From assembly GCF_023074075.1 (NCBI RefSeq), contig NZ_JADPKT010000073.1, positions 124,001 to 188,000 on the forward strand: a stretch of 64,000 nt of DNA, given 5' to 3'. The position numbers and the translations under genes were made by a program. This stretch comes from Bradyrhizobium sp. 138 (GTDB taxonomy: Bacteria > Pseudomonadota > Alphaproteobacteria > Rhizobiales > Xanthobacteraceae). The notes below the pieces were generated by a model, which ran no database searches, was not told where the DNA came from, and worked only from the letters and a program-made list of their open reading frames with translations. The first letter of the stretch is position 1; each line of letters starts with the position of its first letter. Shown here one piece after another: positions 8,637-17,043 of the stretch.

Positions 8637-10967
8637 TCAAGCCCCGGTCGCCTGCCTTTCCTCGTCCGTCCACTCCATCTCGACCGGCATCGGTTCCGGC
8701 TGGAGTGGCGCGTCCTCGGACATCACGTGGCCGTCAAGCGCACGCAGCAACGCCGCGACCAGCGCCGGCTTGCGCAGCGGCTTGGCGAGGAAGTCCGACA
8801 TGCCGGCCTCGCGGCAGATCCTGACGTCTTCCTGGAAGGCATTGGCCGTCAGCGCGATGATCGGCAAGGCCTCGAAGCGCCCGCCTTGCGCGCGGATCGC
8901 GCGGGTGGCGGCAAGCCCGTCCATGTCAGGCATGCGCACATCCATCAGCACGACATCGTAATGGCCCTCGGAGGTTGCCGCGACGGCTTCAGTGCCATCG
9001 GTGACGATCTGCAGCTCGACGTCGAAGGCCCCCAGCATCTTGCTCACGACCATGCGGTTGACCGCATCGTCCTCCGCGGCCAGCACCTTCAGCGGCCGAT
9101 CGAGGCCGGCGATGCGGGTCTTGAGCTCGTCAGCCTCGTCGCTGCCGGGCGCCTGGTCGGAGGCCTGCGCCTGGCTCCAGGGCAGCACCAGCGTGAAACG
9201 GAAGGTCGAGCCCTGCCCCGGCGTCGAGGTGACGCCGATGGTGCCGCCCATCTGCTCGATGATGCGCCTGCTGATCGCAAGGCCGAGGCCGGTGCCGCCG
9301 AAGCGGCGGCTGATCGAGGCATCGGCCTGGGCGAAGTCGCTGAAGAGTTGGCCGAGCTTTTCGGAAGCAATGCCGATGCCGCTGTCGGCCACCGTCCATT
9401 CGACGGTCGCCAGCAGGTCGCGCCGCGCCTGGCAGGTGGCTGAGATCGTCACTTCGCCTTGGTCGGTGAACTTCACCGCGTTGGACGCGAGGTTGAGCAG
9501 CACCTGACGGATGCGCGCGACGTCGCCGCGCAGCGTCGGCGGCAGGTTCGGATCGAGCTCGACCTTGACCGCCAGCCCCTTGCTCTTGGCGCTTGCGCGC
9601 GCGACATTTGCGACGGTCTCGACCAGCGTCTGCGGGGTGAAGTCGATCGCCTCGAACGCGAAGCGGCCGGCCTCGAGCTTGGACAGGTCGAGGATGTCGT
9701 TGAGGATGCGCTGGAGATTGTCGCCGGACTCGCGGATCGTGGTGACGGCCTCGCGCTGCTCCAGATCGAGCTTTGTCTCCAGCAGCATGCTGGCGAGCCC
9801 GAGCACGCCGTTCATCGGCGTGCGGATCTCGTGGCTCATCACCGCGAGGAAGTCCGACTTGGCGCGGCTCTCGGCCTCGGCCTTTTCCGCGCGCCAGCGC
9901 TCGGTGACGTCGCGCCCGAAGCCGCGATAGCCGAGGAAGTGGCCCTCGCCGTCATAGGCCGGCTTCGCCGTCAGCGACCACAGCCGCGCCTCGCCGCCTG
10001 CGACGACCTTGAGGTTCATCTCGTGCAGTGGCTCGTTCTGCTCCATCAAGCCGACGACGTTGTAGGCGGCGCTCTTATCCTCGGGGCACAACATGTCGAG
10101 CAAATCGGCGAAATGCGATCCCTTCAGCAGCGGCAGCGGCAGTTGCGCGACATCGGCAAAGCGCTGGGGCACGTCGACCAGATGCCCCTCGGCATCGGTC
10201 TGCCACAGCCAGTCGCTGGCGTTCTCCTGAAAATCCTTCAGCAGCAGCGAGATGATCTCGGTCTGGCGTTCGAGCTCGAGCTGGGCCTTGAGATTGCCGA
10301 GGAAGAGATTGCCCTGCGAGACGATGTTGCGCGCCATGAAAAATGCGAACAACAGCAGGAACACCGCCGTCATCAGATAAGGCCCGGCGCCGCACAGCAG
10401 CAGCGCGCCGGCGCAGGCGATTGTCATGGTGGCGAGATAGACGAGGCCGGCACGCGGGAACGTCGAGAGCGTAAAGGCGCCGCCCGACATCATGCCGACC
10501 ATCAGGCACGCCAGCAGCAGCTGGCTGGTCGGCTCGATGCGGCTGAACAAAGCGAGCGGCAGCGCGCCCCAGATCGCGGCGACGAAGACTGCCTGCCGCA
10601 GCATCTGCCGCGCGGCGCGGGGCGAGGCCTCCTGCGGCGGGTTCTGACGTGAACGGCGCCATGCACGGACCGCGAGCGAGGCGGTGGTGGCCAGCGTCAG
10701 GCCCCAGATCGCGAGGAAGTCGTTCCAGCCCCGGCCCCAGAACAGGATCAGCACGATGGCGACGTTCAGCATCGTCACCGCCATCGTCACCGGGATCAGC
10801 TGCGTCACCGCGTCGATCTGCTTGGCGCGGATGCGGCGGATCTCGCGCTCGCTGAGACCGGCGGTGAGGCCATCCTCGATCTCGAAGCCGCCGAGCCAAT
10901 ACAGGAACGCGCCGATCAGGCCGTCACGCGGCTCAGTTCGCTTCATCGACTTGTCCGGCCATCCCAT
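8637..10967 (-). CDS. Membrane-bound PAS hybrid histidine kinase / response regulator
   Basis: A 776-residue sensor kinase whose signal I cannot name. The order is: cytoplasmic start; six or so hydrophobic segments between about residues 45 and 215 (a MASE-like membrane sensor); a coiled region; a PAS domain at about 245-360 (NASDWLWQTDAEGHLVDVP to GFGRDVTERWRAE); HisKA with the phospho-acceptor His in AVMSHEIRTPMNGVLGLA near 380; an ATPase domain with N, G1 and G2 boxes (NLASNAVKFTD, DSGIGI, GTGLGLAI); and a C-terminal receiver with VLAAEDDAVNRMVV and the phospho-Asp in VVLMDVRMPDMDG. No partner regulator is adjacent, so output probably goes through a phosphotransfer protein elsewhere. ATG at 10967 was chosen because AAAGG lies upstream. 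Confidence 0.9.
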   Translation of the reverse strand: MGWPDKSMKRTEPRDGLIGAFLYWLGGFEIEDGLTAGLSEREIRRIRAKQIDAVTQLIPVTMAVTMLNVAIVLILFWGRGWNDFLAIWGLTLATTASLAVRAWRRSRQNPPQEASPRAARQMLRQAVFVAAIWGALPLALFSRIEPTSQLLLACLMVGMMSGGAFTLSTFPRAGLVYLATMTIACAGALLLCGAGPYLMTAVFLLLFAFFMARNIVSQGNLFLGNLKAQLELERQTEIISLLLKDFQENASDWLWQTDAEGHLVDVPQRFADVAQLPLPLLKGSHFADLLDMLCPEDKSAAYNVVGLMEQNEPLHEMNLKVVAGGEARLWSLTAKPAYDGEGHFLGYRGFGRDVTERWRAEKAEAESRAKSDFLAVMSHEIRTPMNGVLGLASMLLETKLDLEQREAVTTIRESGDNLQRILNDILDLSKLEAGRFAFEAIDFTPQTLVETVANVARASAKSKGLAVKVELDPNLPPTLRGDVARIRQVLLNLASNAVKFTDQGEVTISATCQARRDLLATVEWTVADSGIGIASEKLGQLFSDFAQADASISRRFGGTGLGLAISRRIIEQMGGTIGVTSTPGQGSTFRFTLVLPWSQAQASDQAPGSDEADELKTRIAGLDRPLKVLAAEDDAVNRMVVSKMLGAFDVELQIVTDGTEAVAATSEGHYDVVLMDVRMPDMDGLAATRAIRAQGGRFEALPIIALTANAFQEDVRICREAGMSDFLAKPLRKPALVAALLRALDGHVMSEDAPLQPEPMPVEMEWTDEERQATGA

Positions 10968-11101
10968 CCGAGGAACCTTTTAACGATCAATGGCCTGCCG
11001 CCTGCTTAAGCCGGGTTAATTTTGTGGGAGATTTTGCGGCGTCCTTGACGGGCGCGTTTGCAGTTTGTTCTAACCATGGCCCCTGCCCGGAGCCCGCCGA
11101 C

Positions 11102-11899
11102 ATGACCATCAGAGTTGCTACCTGGAACGTGAACTCGGTCCGGCAGCGGATCGACCTTCTGCTGACCTGGCTGAGGGAATGCCAGCCGGACATCGTCTGC
11201 CTCCAGGAGATCAAATGCGTCGACGACGCCTTCCCGCGGCTGGAGATCGAGGCGCTCGGCTACAACGTGGTCACGCACGGACAGAAAACCTTCAACGGCG
11301 TCGCCCTGCTCTCCAAGCTCCGGTTCGACGAGACCAAGTCGGGCCTCGCCGGCGACGACGAGGACGCCCATGCCCGCTTCATCGAAGGCGTGGTGACGCT
11401 CAAGCGCGGGGTGCTGCGCATCGCCTGCCTTTACCTGCCCAACGGCAACCCGGTCGGGACCGAGAAATATCCCTACAAGCTCAAATGGATGTCGCGGCTT
11501 CTTGACTATTCGAAGGAGCGTCTCAAGACCGAGGAGCCGCTGATCCTCGCTGGCGATTTCAACGTCATCCCCCACGCCCGCGACGTGCACAATCCCGCCG
11601 CCTGGACCGAGGACGCGCTGTTCAAGACCGAGACGCGGGAGAGCTTTCAATCCCTGCTCGGCCTTGGCCTCACCGACGCCTTGCGGGCCGTCACCGACGA
11701 GCCGGGCCTGTATACCTTCTGGGACTACCAGGCCGGGGCCTGGCAGAAGAACCAGGGCCTGCGGATCGACCATCTGCTGCTGTCGCCGCAGGCCAGCGAC
11801 AAGCTCGCCAATGTCGGCATCGACAGCTATGTGCGCAGCTGGGAGAAGCCGTCGGACCACGTGCCGGTGTGGGCGGATCTGGATCTGGAGGCGGCGTAA
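11102..11899 (+). CDS. xthA: Exodeoxyribonuclease III
   Basis: XthA is an AP endonuclease and 3'-5' exonuclease of base excision repair. The 265-residue protein has the family landmarks: ATWNVNSVRQRIDLL at the N-terminus (metal-ligand Asn), VCLQEIKCVDDAFP (catalytic Glu), LILAGDFNVIPHARDVHNP (GDFN), and the C-terminal LRIDHLLLSP and SDHVPVWADL (catalytic His). The open frame extends 26 codons upstream, but MTIRVATWNV at 11102 is the standard start. It is divergent from the hybrid kinase and converges on exoR. Confidence 0.96.
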   Translation: MTIRVATWNVNSVRQRIDLLLTWLRECQPDIVCLQEIKCVDDAFPRLEIEALGYNVVTHGQKTFNGVALLSKLRFDETKSGLAGDDEDAHARFIEGVVTLKRGVLRIACLYLPNGNPVGTEKYPYKLKWMSRLLDYSKERLKTEEPLILAGDFNVIPHARDVHNPAAWTEDALFKTETRESFQSLLGLGLTDALRAVTDEPGLYTFWDYQAGAWQKNQGLRIDHLLLSPQASDKLANVGIDSYVRSWEKPSDHVPVWADLDLEAA

Positions 11900-11913
11900 C
11901 CGTCGATCGGACT

Positions 11914-11943
11914 GTGGGCACGCTTCGCTTTGCCCGCCCTACG
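11914..11943. repeat. Short intergenic repeat-like fragment between xthA and exoR
   Basis: The 30 bases starting GTGGGCACGCTTCGC and ending GCCCGCCCTACG lie between convergent genes. I recall the same wording as a scattered intergenic repeat in Bradyrhizobium genomes, but there is only one copy in this window, so the assignment rests on recollection rather than on sequence seen here. Confidence 0.4.
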
Positions 11944-11952
11944 GGATCCCGC

Positions 11953-12780
11953 CTACTCCCGGCGGCCCTGCACCCACTGCTCCAGCATTTGCAGGGCCAT
12001 GGCACGATCGTCGTCGGAGGCCTTGGCGAAGGCGCGGTTGTAGCTTTCCTTGATCCAGCTCTCTTCGGCACCGGCGCTGTCACGCGCCAGGGTCAGCCAC
12101 ATCAGGCCGCGCGCGGCCTGCCGCGGCAGGCGGTCGCCGTTAAACAGCATCTGGCCGAGCAGCGCCTGGGCCTCGTGCTGGCCCTTCTGGGCGGCGAGGC
12201 CGAGCCAGCGCGCGCCATAGCGGAAATCCTCGCGCGAGGCGTCCGGCGTCTTCAGGTAAAGCCGGGCCAGATCGTATTGCGCGTCGGCATTGCCGAAATA
12301 GGACGCCGCATAGGAGAACATCTCCCGCGCCCGCTCGGGGTCCGACTTGATCTTCGAGTTCGGGATGCCGCTGAGATAGTAGCGGCCGAGCGCGACGAAG
12401 GCATTGGCCACGATCTGCGCCTGCGGCGCCGACGGGCTGTCCTCGGCATGCGCGTTGGCGATCCGGCTGAAATATTCGAAGGCGCGCAGGTCGTCCTGGG
12501 CGACGCCGTCGCCATTGGCGTACATGCGGCCGAGCTTCCACTGCGCGATGGGGTGACCGCCCTCGGCCGCATATTGCAGCGCACTGAGCGAGGTCTCCTG
12601 GGGCACAGCCGCCGGCGCGACCTTGCCGCGCACGGCCGTGGCGGTCCCCGGCAAGGTGGTCACGACCGGGATGGTCGCGTCCTTCGGGTTGACCGGAGCG
12701 CCGTCGAAGGCGAGCGCCGGCGCGGCCAGCGCGATGGCCCCCAACACAAACGCAACTGTGGCACGCCTAGATGTCCGCAT
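11953..12780 (-). CDS. exoR: ExoR-like Sel1-repeat periplasmic regulator of exopolysaccharide
   Basis: In Sinorhizobium, ExoR is a periplasmic Sel1-repeat protein that restrains the ExoS-ChvI two-component system and so represses succinoglycan and controls motility. This 275-residue protein has an N-terminal signal peptide (VAFVLGAIALAAPALAFDG), then Sel1-type repeats such as GGHPIAQWKLGRMYANGDGV, ANAFVALGRYYLSGIPNSKI, ARLYLKTPD and GQHEAQALLGQMLFNG, and an ARGLMWLTLAR helix, in the same order I recall for S. meliloti ExoR. The start at 12780 lies inside the 3' end of ilvD (14-base overlap), suggesting coupling to ilvD. Role in this organism is inferred. Confidence 0.8.
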   Translation of the reverse strand: MRTSRRATVAFVLGAIALAAPALAFDGAPVNPKDATIPVVTTLPGTATAVRGKVAPAAVPQETSLSALQYAAEGGHPIAQWKLGRMYANGDGVAQDDLRAFEYFSRIANAHAEDSPSAPQAQIVANAFVALGRYYLSGIPNSKIKSDPERAREMFSYAASYFGNADAQYDLARLYLKTPDASREDFRYGARWLGLAAQKGQHEAQALLGQMLFNGDRLPRQAARGLMWLTLARDSAGAEESWIKESYNRAFAKASDDDRAMALQMLEQWVQGRRE

Positions 12781-14488
12781 AGCACTGTTTCTCGTGCGCG
12801 CCGCCCGGATGGGTCACTGCCCCCCCGACCGCTGGTCCAACCTGCTGAGCATATTTCCAGAGCGCACCCGACGTGTGGTTAGTCGCGCGAGCGCTCCATT
12901 TGGTTTTGCGCTGGGCGAGCTCGGCGTCGCTCAATTTTACGTCAAGGGTACCGGCGACCGCGTCGATCTCGATGATGTCGCCGTCCTCGAGCAGCCCGAT
13001 CGGCCCGCCGATGGCGGCCTCGGGGCCGACATGGCCGATGCAGAAGCCGCGGGTGGCGCCGGAGAAGCGGCCGTCGGTGATGAGCGCGATCTTGCCGCCC
13101 ATGCCCTGGCCGGTCAGCGCCGCGGTGGTCTGGAGCATTTCCCGCATGCCGGGGCCGCCCTTCGGCCCCTCGTAGCGGATCACGATGACTTCGCCTTCGC
13201 GATAGGTGCGCTTCTGGACCGCCTCGAAAGCATCCTCCTCACGGTCGAAGCACCTGGCCGGACCGGTAAACCTGAGGTTGGACATTCCCGCGACTTTCAC
13301 GATCGCACCTTCTGGCGCCAAATTGCCCTTCAGGCCGACCACACCGCCTGTCACGGTGATGGGCTTGTCTGCCGGGTGCACCACGTCCTGGTGCGGATTC
13401 CACTTCACGCTCTTGAGGTTTTCGGCGATCGTGCGGCCCGTGACGGTAAGGCAATCACCGTGCAGGAAGCCGTTGTCGAGCAGCGTCTTCATCAGAAGCG
13501 GTATGCCACCTACTTCAAACATGTCTTTGGCGACATAACGGCCGCCTGGCTTCAAATCCGCGACATATGGTGTCTTTTTGAAGATTTCGGCGACGTCGAA
13601 CAAGTCGAACTTGATGCCGCATTCATGCGCGATCGCCGGCAGGTGCAGCGCAGCATTGGTTGAGCCGCCGGACGCCGCGACCACGGCCGCCGCGTTCTCC
13701 AGCGCCCTGCGAGTGACGATGTCGCGCGGCCGGATGTTGGACGCGATCAAGTCCATGACCTTCTCGCCCGCGGTCATGCAGAAGGCGTCGCGGATTTCAT
13801 ACGGTGCCGGCGCACCGGCCGAGTAAGGCAGTGCGAGGCCAATCGCCTCGGAGACGGTCGCCATGGTGTTGGCGGTGAACTGCGCGCCGCAGGCGCCCGC
13901 CGAGGGGCACGCCACGCGCTCGATCTCGTCGAGGTCCTCGTCCGACATGGCGCCGACCGAGTGCTTGCCGACCGCCTCGAACATGTCCTGCACGGTGACC
14001 TGCTGCCCGCGGAAATTGCCGGGCAGGATCGAGCCGCCATAGATGAAGATCGAGGGCACGTTGAGGCGGACCATCGCCATCATCATGCCCGGCAGCGACT
14101 TGTCGCAACCGGCGAGCCCGACGAGGGCGTCGTAGGCATGGCCGCGGACGGTCAGCTCGACCGAATCGGCGATGCATTCGCGCGACGGCAACGATGAGCG
14201 CATGCCGTCATGGCCCATGGCGATGCCGTCGGTCACGGTGATGGTGCAGAATTCGCGCGGGGTGCCGCCGGCCGACGCCACGCCCTTCTTCACCGCCTGG
14301 GCCTGGCGCATCAGCGCGATGTTGCAGGGAGCGGCTTCATTCCAGCACGAGGCCACGCCGACGAAGGGCTGGTGGATCTGATCGGTGGTCAGACCCATGG
14401 CGTAGAAATAGGACCGATGCGGCGCGCGCGCAGGGCCTTCCGTCACGTGACGGCTCGGCAGCCTCTGCTTGTCAATCTTCGCGCTCAT
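12767..14488 (-). CDS. ilvD: Dihydroxy-acid dehydratase
   Basis: IlvD dehydrates 2,3-dihydroxy-isovalerate and its methylvalerate analogue in branched-chain amino acid synthesis, using an Fe-S cluster. The 573-residue protein shows FVGVASCWNEAAPCN (first Cys), VGLAGCDKSLPGMMMAM (second Cys), CPSAGACGAQFTANTMATV (third Cys), and the C-terminal TDGRFSGATRGFCIGHVGPE loop. Length fits the family. The stop overlaps the start of exoR. Upstream there are about 150 bases of plain intergenic DNA before the repeat-rich region begins; I see no attenuator leader peptide. Confidence 0.96.
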   Translation of the reverse strand: MSAKIDKQRLPSRHVTEGPARAPHRSYFYAMGLTTDQIHQPFVGVASCWNEAAPCNIALMRQAQAVKKGVASAGGTPREFCTITVTDGIAMGHDGMRSSLPSRECIADSVELTVRGHAYDALVGLAGCDKSLPGMMMAMVRLNVPSIFIYGGSILPGNFRGQQVTVQDMFEAVGKHSVGAMSDEDLDEIERVACPSAGACGAQFTANTMATVSEAIGLALPYSAGAPAPYEIRDAFCMTAGEKVMDLIASNIRPRDIVTRRALENAAAVVAASGGSTNAALHLPAIAHECGIKFDLFDVAEIFKKTPYVADLKPGGRYVAKDMFEVGGIPLLMKTLLDNGFLHGDCLTVTGRTIAENLKSVKWNPHQDVVHPADKPITVTGGVVGLKGNLAPEGAIVKVAGMSNLRFTGPARCFDREEDAFEAVQKRTYREGEVIVIRYEGPKGGPGMREMLQTTAALTGQGMGGKIALITDGRFSGATRGFCIGHVGPEAAIGGPIGLLEDGDIIEIDAVAGTLDVKLSDAELAQRKTKWSARATNHTSGALWKYAQQVGPAVGGAVTHPGGAHEKQCYADI

Positions 14489-14639
14489 CGCAAACCAGTT
14501 TCCCCGGTCAACCCTTTCAGACCCGAAAAATCAGAGCCAAGATTTGAATCGACCTTGGGATTTCTCGTCGCCCTTGAGGCTGCCCGCTGCCCTTAAAACA
14601 TTAGAGCGATTTTATTCATGTTTGGGTGTGGCCAAAAAG

Positions 14640-14660
14640 CGGCGGTGATGCGAACCGCCG
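14640..14660. repeat. Small hairpin upstream of ilvD
   Basis: A perfect 7-bp inverted repeat (CGGCGGT / ACCGCCG) with a 7-base loop, about 150 bases upstream of the ilvD start. No T-run follows on either strand, so it is not an obvious terminator. Function is unknown. Confidence 0.4.
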
Positions 14661-14842
14661 GTGATGAGGGTTAAATCCGGAATGAGTGTTGCGAGGATAG
14701 CACAATCGTTACCGGGAAGACACGGGTTTGCGTACAGTGATACCCTCGCGAAAAGGACCGCTCACAACCTCAGATTTTTGCGATGAAGGACGCACGCTCG
14801 CTGACGAGGTGCACACAAGTGAGTCGGCCATCCACGCACTCT

Positions 14843-14984
14843 CATGTCCCGGACAAGCCGCAACGCGAGAAGCGTTGCGGCGCAGAGCCGAGACCCAGAG
14901 GCGACACGGTAGCGCGCAGAGAGGTGGGCCCCGGCTCAGCAGCGCACCGTCGAAGGGACGCTGCGCTGCGTCCGGGGCACGAGA
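14843..14984. repeat. Palindromic repeat module (GTCCCGGAC / TGCGTCCGG type), copy 1
   Basis: The module opens with CATGTCCCGGACAAG, contains a perfect hairpin CGCAACGC-GAGAA-GCGTTGCG at 14859-14879, and closes with a 26-base segment at 14959-14984 that recurs with one mismatch at 37015-37040 (CGCTGCGCTGCGTCCGG core). The second copy lies upstream of the aldehyde dehydrogenase. Repetition inside the window is direct evidence that this is a dispersed repeat. Confidence 0.65.
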
Positions 14985-15015
14985 CTGGAGTGGGACGCAC
15001 CGCTCTCTCCACGCC

Positions 15016-15101
15016 GTCATTGCGAGCGCAGCGAAGCAATCCAGAGCGTTTCCGCGGAGGGACTCTGGATTGCTTCGTCGCAAGGGCTCCTCGCAATGAC
15101 G
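15016..15101. repeat. 86-base GTCATTGCGAG palindromic repeat, copy 1
   Basis: The unit begins GTCATTGCGAGCGCAG and ends CTCCTCGCAATGAC, with inner arms GAAGCAATCCAGA and TCTGGATTGCTTC. The arms are inverted copies of each other, so the transcript would fold into a long hairpin. The same unit occurs at 28598-28683 in the opposite orientation with the same length. This is a miniature palindromic element of the kind common in intergenic DNA of Bradyrhizobium relatives. Confidence 0.85.
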
Positions 15102-15136
15102 GTGTATGAGGCGATAGCTAGTTCTCCAAGTAACGC

Positions 15137-15259
15137 TGTCATTCCCCGCCTTGTGCGCAATTGCGCACTGGAGCGGGGAATCCAGTACGCCGCGGCTTCT
15201 CGGTTCAATCGCTGGCGTCTCTGGAATACTGGATCGCCCGGTTGAACCGGGCGATGACA
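15137..15259. repeat. GTCATTCCCCGC palindromic repeat unit
   Basis: The unit opens TGTCATTCCCCGCC, includes a CGCAATTGCG palindrome and GCGGGGAATCCAGTA, and closes with TACTGGATCGCCCGG and CGGGCGATGACA. The ends (TGTCAT / ATGACA) and inner TCCAGTA / TACTGGA arms are inverted copies. No second copy lies in the window, so the repeat nature is inferred from its internal symmetry and from its placement beside other repeats. Confidence 0.6.
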
Positions 15260-15349
15260 CCGCGTGTGTAGTTGCAGGCATACCTTCCCGTTCTCGCGGC
15301 TTGATTCACCCGAGCTTTGCTTGATCGCTCCACCCTCAAATCCAAGAGG

Positions 15350-15465
15350 GCGCAGGGAAGGCCGGGTGCTGACCTCGCACCCGCGGTCCGCTGCGCGAAA
15401 TGCACACGCAGAAAGAACCGCACAGCAGCATACAGGTGGTGCCGATCACTCGGCCTTCCCTGCGC
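15350..15465. ncRNA. Nested-stem structured element (candidate ncRNA or repeat)
   Basis: A perfect 15-bp inverted repeat (GCGCAGGGAAGGCCG at 15350-15364 and its complement at 15451-15465) encloses about 85 bases. The stem can extend by a G-U and three more pairs to 15368/15447. Inside its left half a second perfect hairpin, CGGGTGC-TGACCTC-GCACCCG (15363-15383), shares bases with the extended stem, so the two folds compete. No coding frame or intrinsic terminator is associated. It may be a transcribed regulatory RNA or simply the palindromic core of a longer repeat that continues to about 15900; I cannot tell which. Confidence 0.4.
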
Positions 15466-16017
15466 AGTGGTTGGACGGCTTATGCCGTGATCTCCCGGGA
15501 GCCGAACTTTCCTTCTGGCCTCCCTCGCCGTTCGAATTGACGATGCCGTCCACCCGGTTGGGCTCGCGCGCATCTTCGAAAGGCTTGACCGTGGCAACGA
15601 CGGCCAGGACCACACGGTTTTGCCGTACGCACGGCCGCCATTTCACCCGCAGTCTTTCCAGCCCTGTCGACGGAGCCGAAAACTTACAGGCGAGACGAAC
15701 CTGACAGCGCCGCTCGTCTGCACGAAGCCTCGGGCTCACAGGGACTACCCGCCCTGCCCGCGCCTCTCGTGCCGACGCTGCCGCGTCCACCGCAAGCCCG
15801 GCTCGCGATCAAGACGACCTCGAGATCGCCCCTCTTGGTGAGCCGGGATGGGCGACACATACGACAAAACCGAATTTCGGTAAAGCGGAATATTTTTGAC
15901 AGGATGGGTTGACTCCGACCGGCGCGGAAATGGTCAGGTGTTTCGCCCGTCGGGCAGAGAAGCCGACATCGCGCCCTTCCGACAGGCCGGACGACCGGTG
16001 GCTGTTGTCACCGCCGC

Positions 16018-16275
16018 TCAGGTCCGCCCTCGCAAACGCTGGGCCTGGGCCCAGGCAGCCGCGACATCGCGTGGCGGAACATCGACGCGCTTGATCGGGG
16101 TCAATTCGCCGGAGGCCGAGACGATCGCGGTTTCCTCGCGGCGGCAGCGCGTGCAGACAAAGCGGACCTCGTGCGGGGACGCCCACCAGCTCGACCGCTT
16201 CACATTGGCCGCCATCGGCCAGGCATCGCAATGCGAGCACGACACCAGAAATCGACCGGGATCGAGCATACCCAT
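16018..16275 (-). CDS. Small zinc-ribbon protein, function unknown
   Basis: An 85-residue protein with two Cys pairs, CSHC at residues 13-16 and CTRC at 41-44 (CX2C-X24-CX2C), a pattern that usually binds one zinc ion. There is no signal peptide or membrane helix. The C-terminal half (ELTPIKRVDVPPRDVAAAWA) looks soluble. Two ATGs (residues 1 and 3) are possible starts. It stands alone between the repeat region and a small lipoprotein gene on the same strand. The regular Cys spacing supports a real gene; no family name can be given. Confidence 0.6.
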   Translation of the reverse strand: MGMLDPGRFLVSCSHCDAWPMAANVKRSSWWASPHEVRFVCTRCRREETAIVSASGELTPIKRVDVPPRDVAAAWAQAQRLRGRT

Positions 16276-16407
16276 TCCATCGGACTCCGCGTCCTGCCGC
16301 CTCCTTCAATGATTAATCCAAGTGAATCGTTCCGGTGCCCTAGCACCGCTGGTTTTGCCCCGGCGATCCCGGGCTCATCGTTCCCGGCGTCCGCAGGGAT
16401 GAGGATC

Positions 16408-16620
16408 TCAGTGCGCGCCCTTGAGGGTGCAGGATGTCGTGCAGGTCACCGTGTTGCCGCGGTCGCACGATTTGCAGGCGGCAACGCACTGGTTCATGTC
16501 ACGGGGATTGTACGAGCTATAGTTCCGCATTGCGCAGACCGAGGTCGAGCCGGTGATGTCCTGCTCCTGGTTGCAGGCGGCCGTCATGAGCGCGAATAGG
16601 ATCACGGCAACGAGGCGCAT
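16408..16620 (-). CDS. Small Cys-rich lipoprotein-like protein
   Basis: A 70-residue protein starting MRLVAVILFALMTAACNQEQ, a short lipoprotein-type signal with the lipidation Cys expected at residue 16. The mature part has six further cysteines (CAM, CVAACKSC, CTTSC), which may form disulphides in the periplasm. No homology is recognised. It is followed downstream by the 16018 gene on the same strand, about 130 bases away. The signal peptide plus clustered Cys make a real gene likely. Confidence 0.6.
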   Translation of the reverse strand: MRLVAVILFALMTAACNQEQDITGSTSVCAMRNYSSYNPRDMNQCVAACKSCDRGNTVTCTTSCTLKGAH

Positions 16621-16761
16621 GTGATTGCCCTGTCAAGCAATGGCAAATGACACTCGCGAGATACGCTGCATTGCAGCGAACCCCGGCCTTCCCAAGCACG
16701 AGCACTCGCTCGCGTGTTTCAAGGATGCGCGCCAAACCTTAAGAACGGATTGCAGCCGCCT

Positions 16762-16938
16762 TCAGGCCGCGGCCTGGGTCGCGATCGCCTGCCGCATGTC
16801 GACCGCCAACTGACGATACTGCTCGGAAAGCTTCAGATAGAACTCGCGCTTGGTGCTGTCGGTGGCGAGCTTGGCAATCAGCTCGCATTCGGCAGTGAGC
16901 GTCTCGAACCGTTCCAGCCTGTCCTGAAGTTCTGTCAT
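16762..16938 (-). CDS. Small helical protein, function unknown
   Basis: A 58-residue protein, MTELQDRLERFETLTAECEL onwards, predicted all-helical with Leu-rich amphipathic pattern and no membrane segment; it ends in an Ala-rich tail. The frame stays open to 17025, but the ATG at 16938 with GGGGA upstream begins the regular helical part. I recall similar short proteins in Bradyrhizobium, without a known role. It precedes the lipoprotein gene and lies downstream of the cyclase gene on the same strand. Confidence 0.55.
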   Translation of the reverse strand: MTELQDRLERFETLTAECELIAKLATDSTKREFYLKLSEQYRQLAVDMRQAIATQAAA

Positions 16939-17043
16939 CGGCGTGTCCCCGTCAAACGCCTCAAGGACATCCAACCTAGGCCCGGGAAATAGGTCACGGC
17001 GAACATCGTTATCGAGTAGAATCAATTTTTCCGGTGCGGCAGC

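Larger units (their letters stand above)
14489..16017. other. Gene-free stretch filled with palindromic repeats
   Basis: About 1.5 kb without a supportable gene. Open frames exist here on both strands but they run straight through the inverted repeats, have no recognisable domain and no good ribosome site, so I treat them as spurious. The stretch contains a 7-bp hairpin at 14640-14660, a tandem pair of repeat modules at 14843-14984, a GTCATTGCGAG palindrome at 15016-15101, a GTCATTCC...GATGACA unit at 15137-15259, and a nested-stem element from about 15350. It looks like an accretion site for repeats between ilvD and the 16018 gene. Confidence 0.75.

Noticed and set aside
14709..15281. Open frames through the repeat region upstream of ilvD
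   Set aside because: They run through inverted repeats on both strands and have no domain; the palindromes explain the frames.
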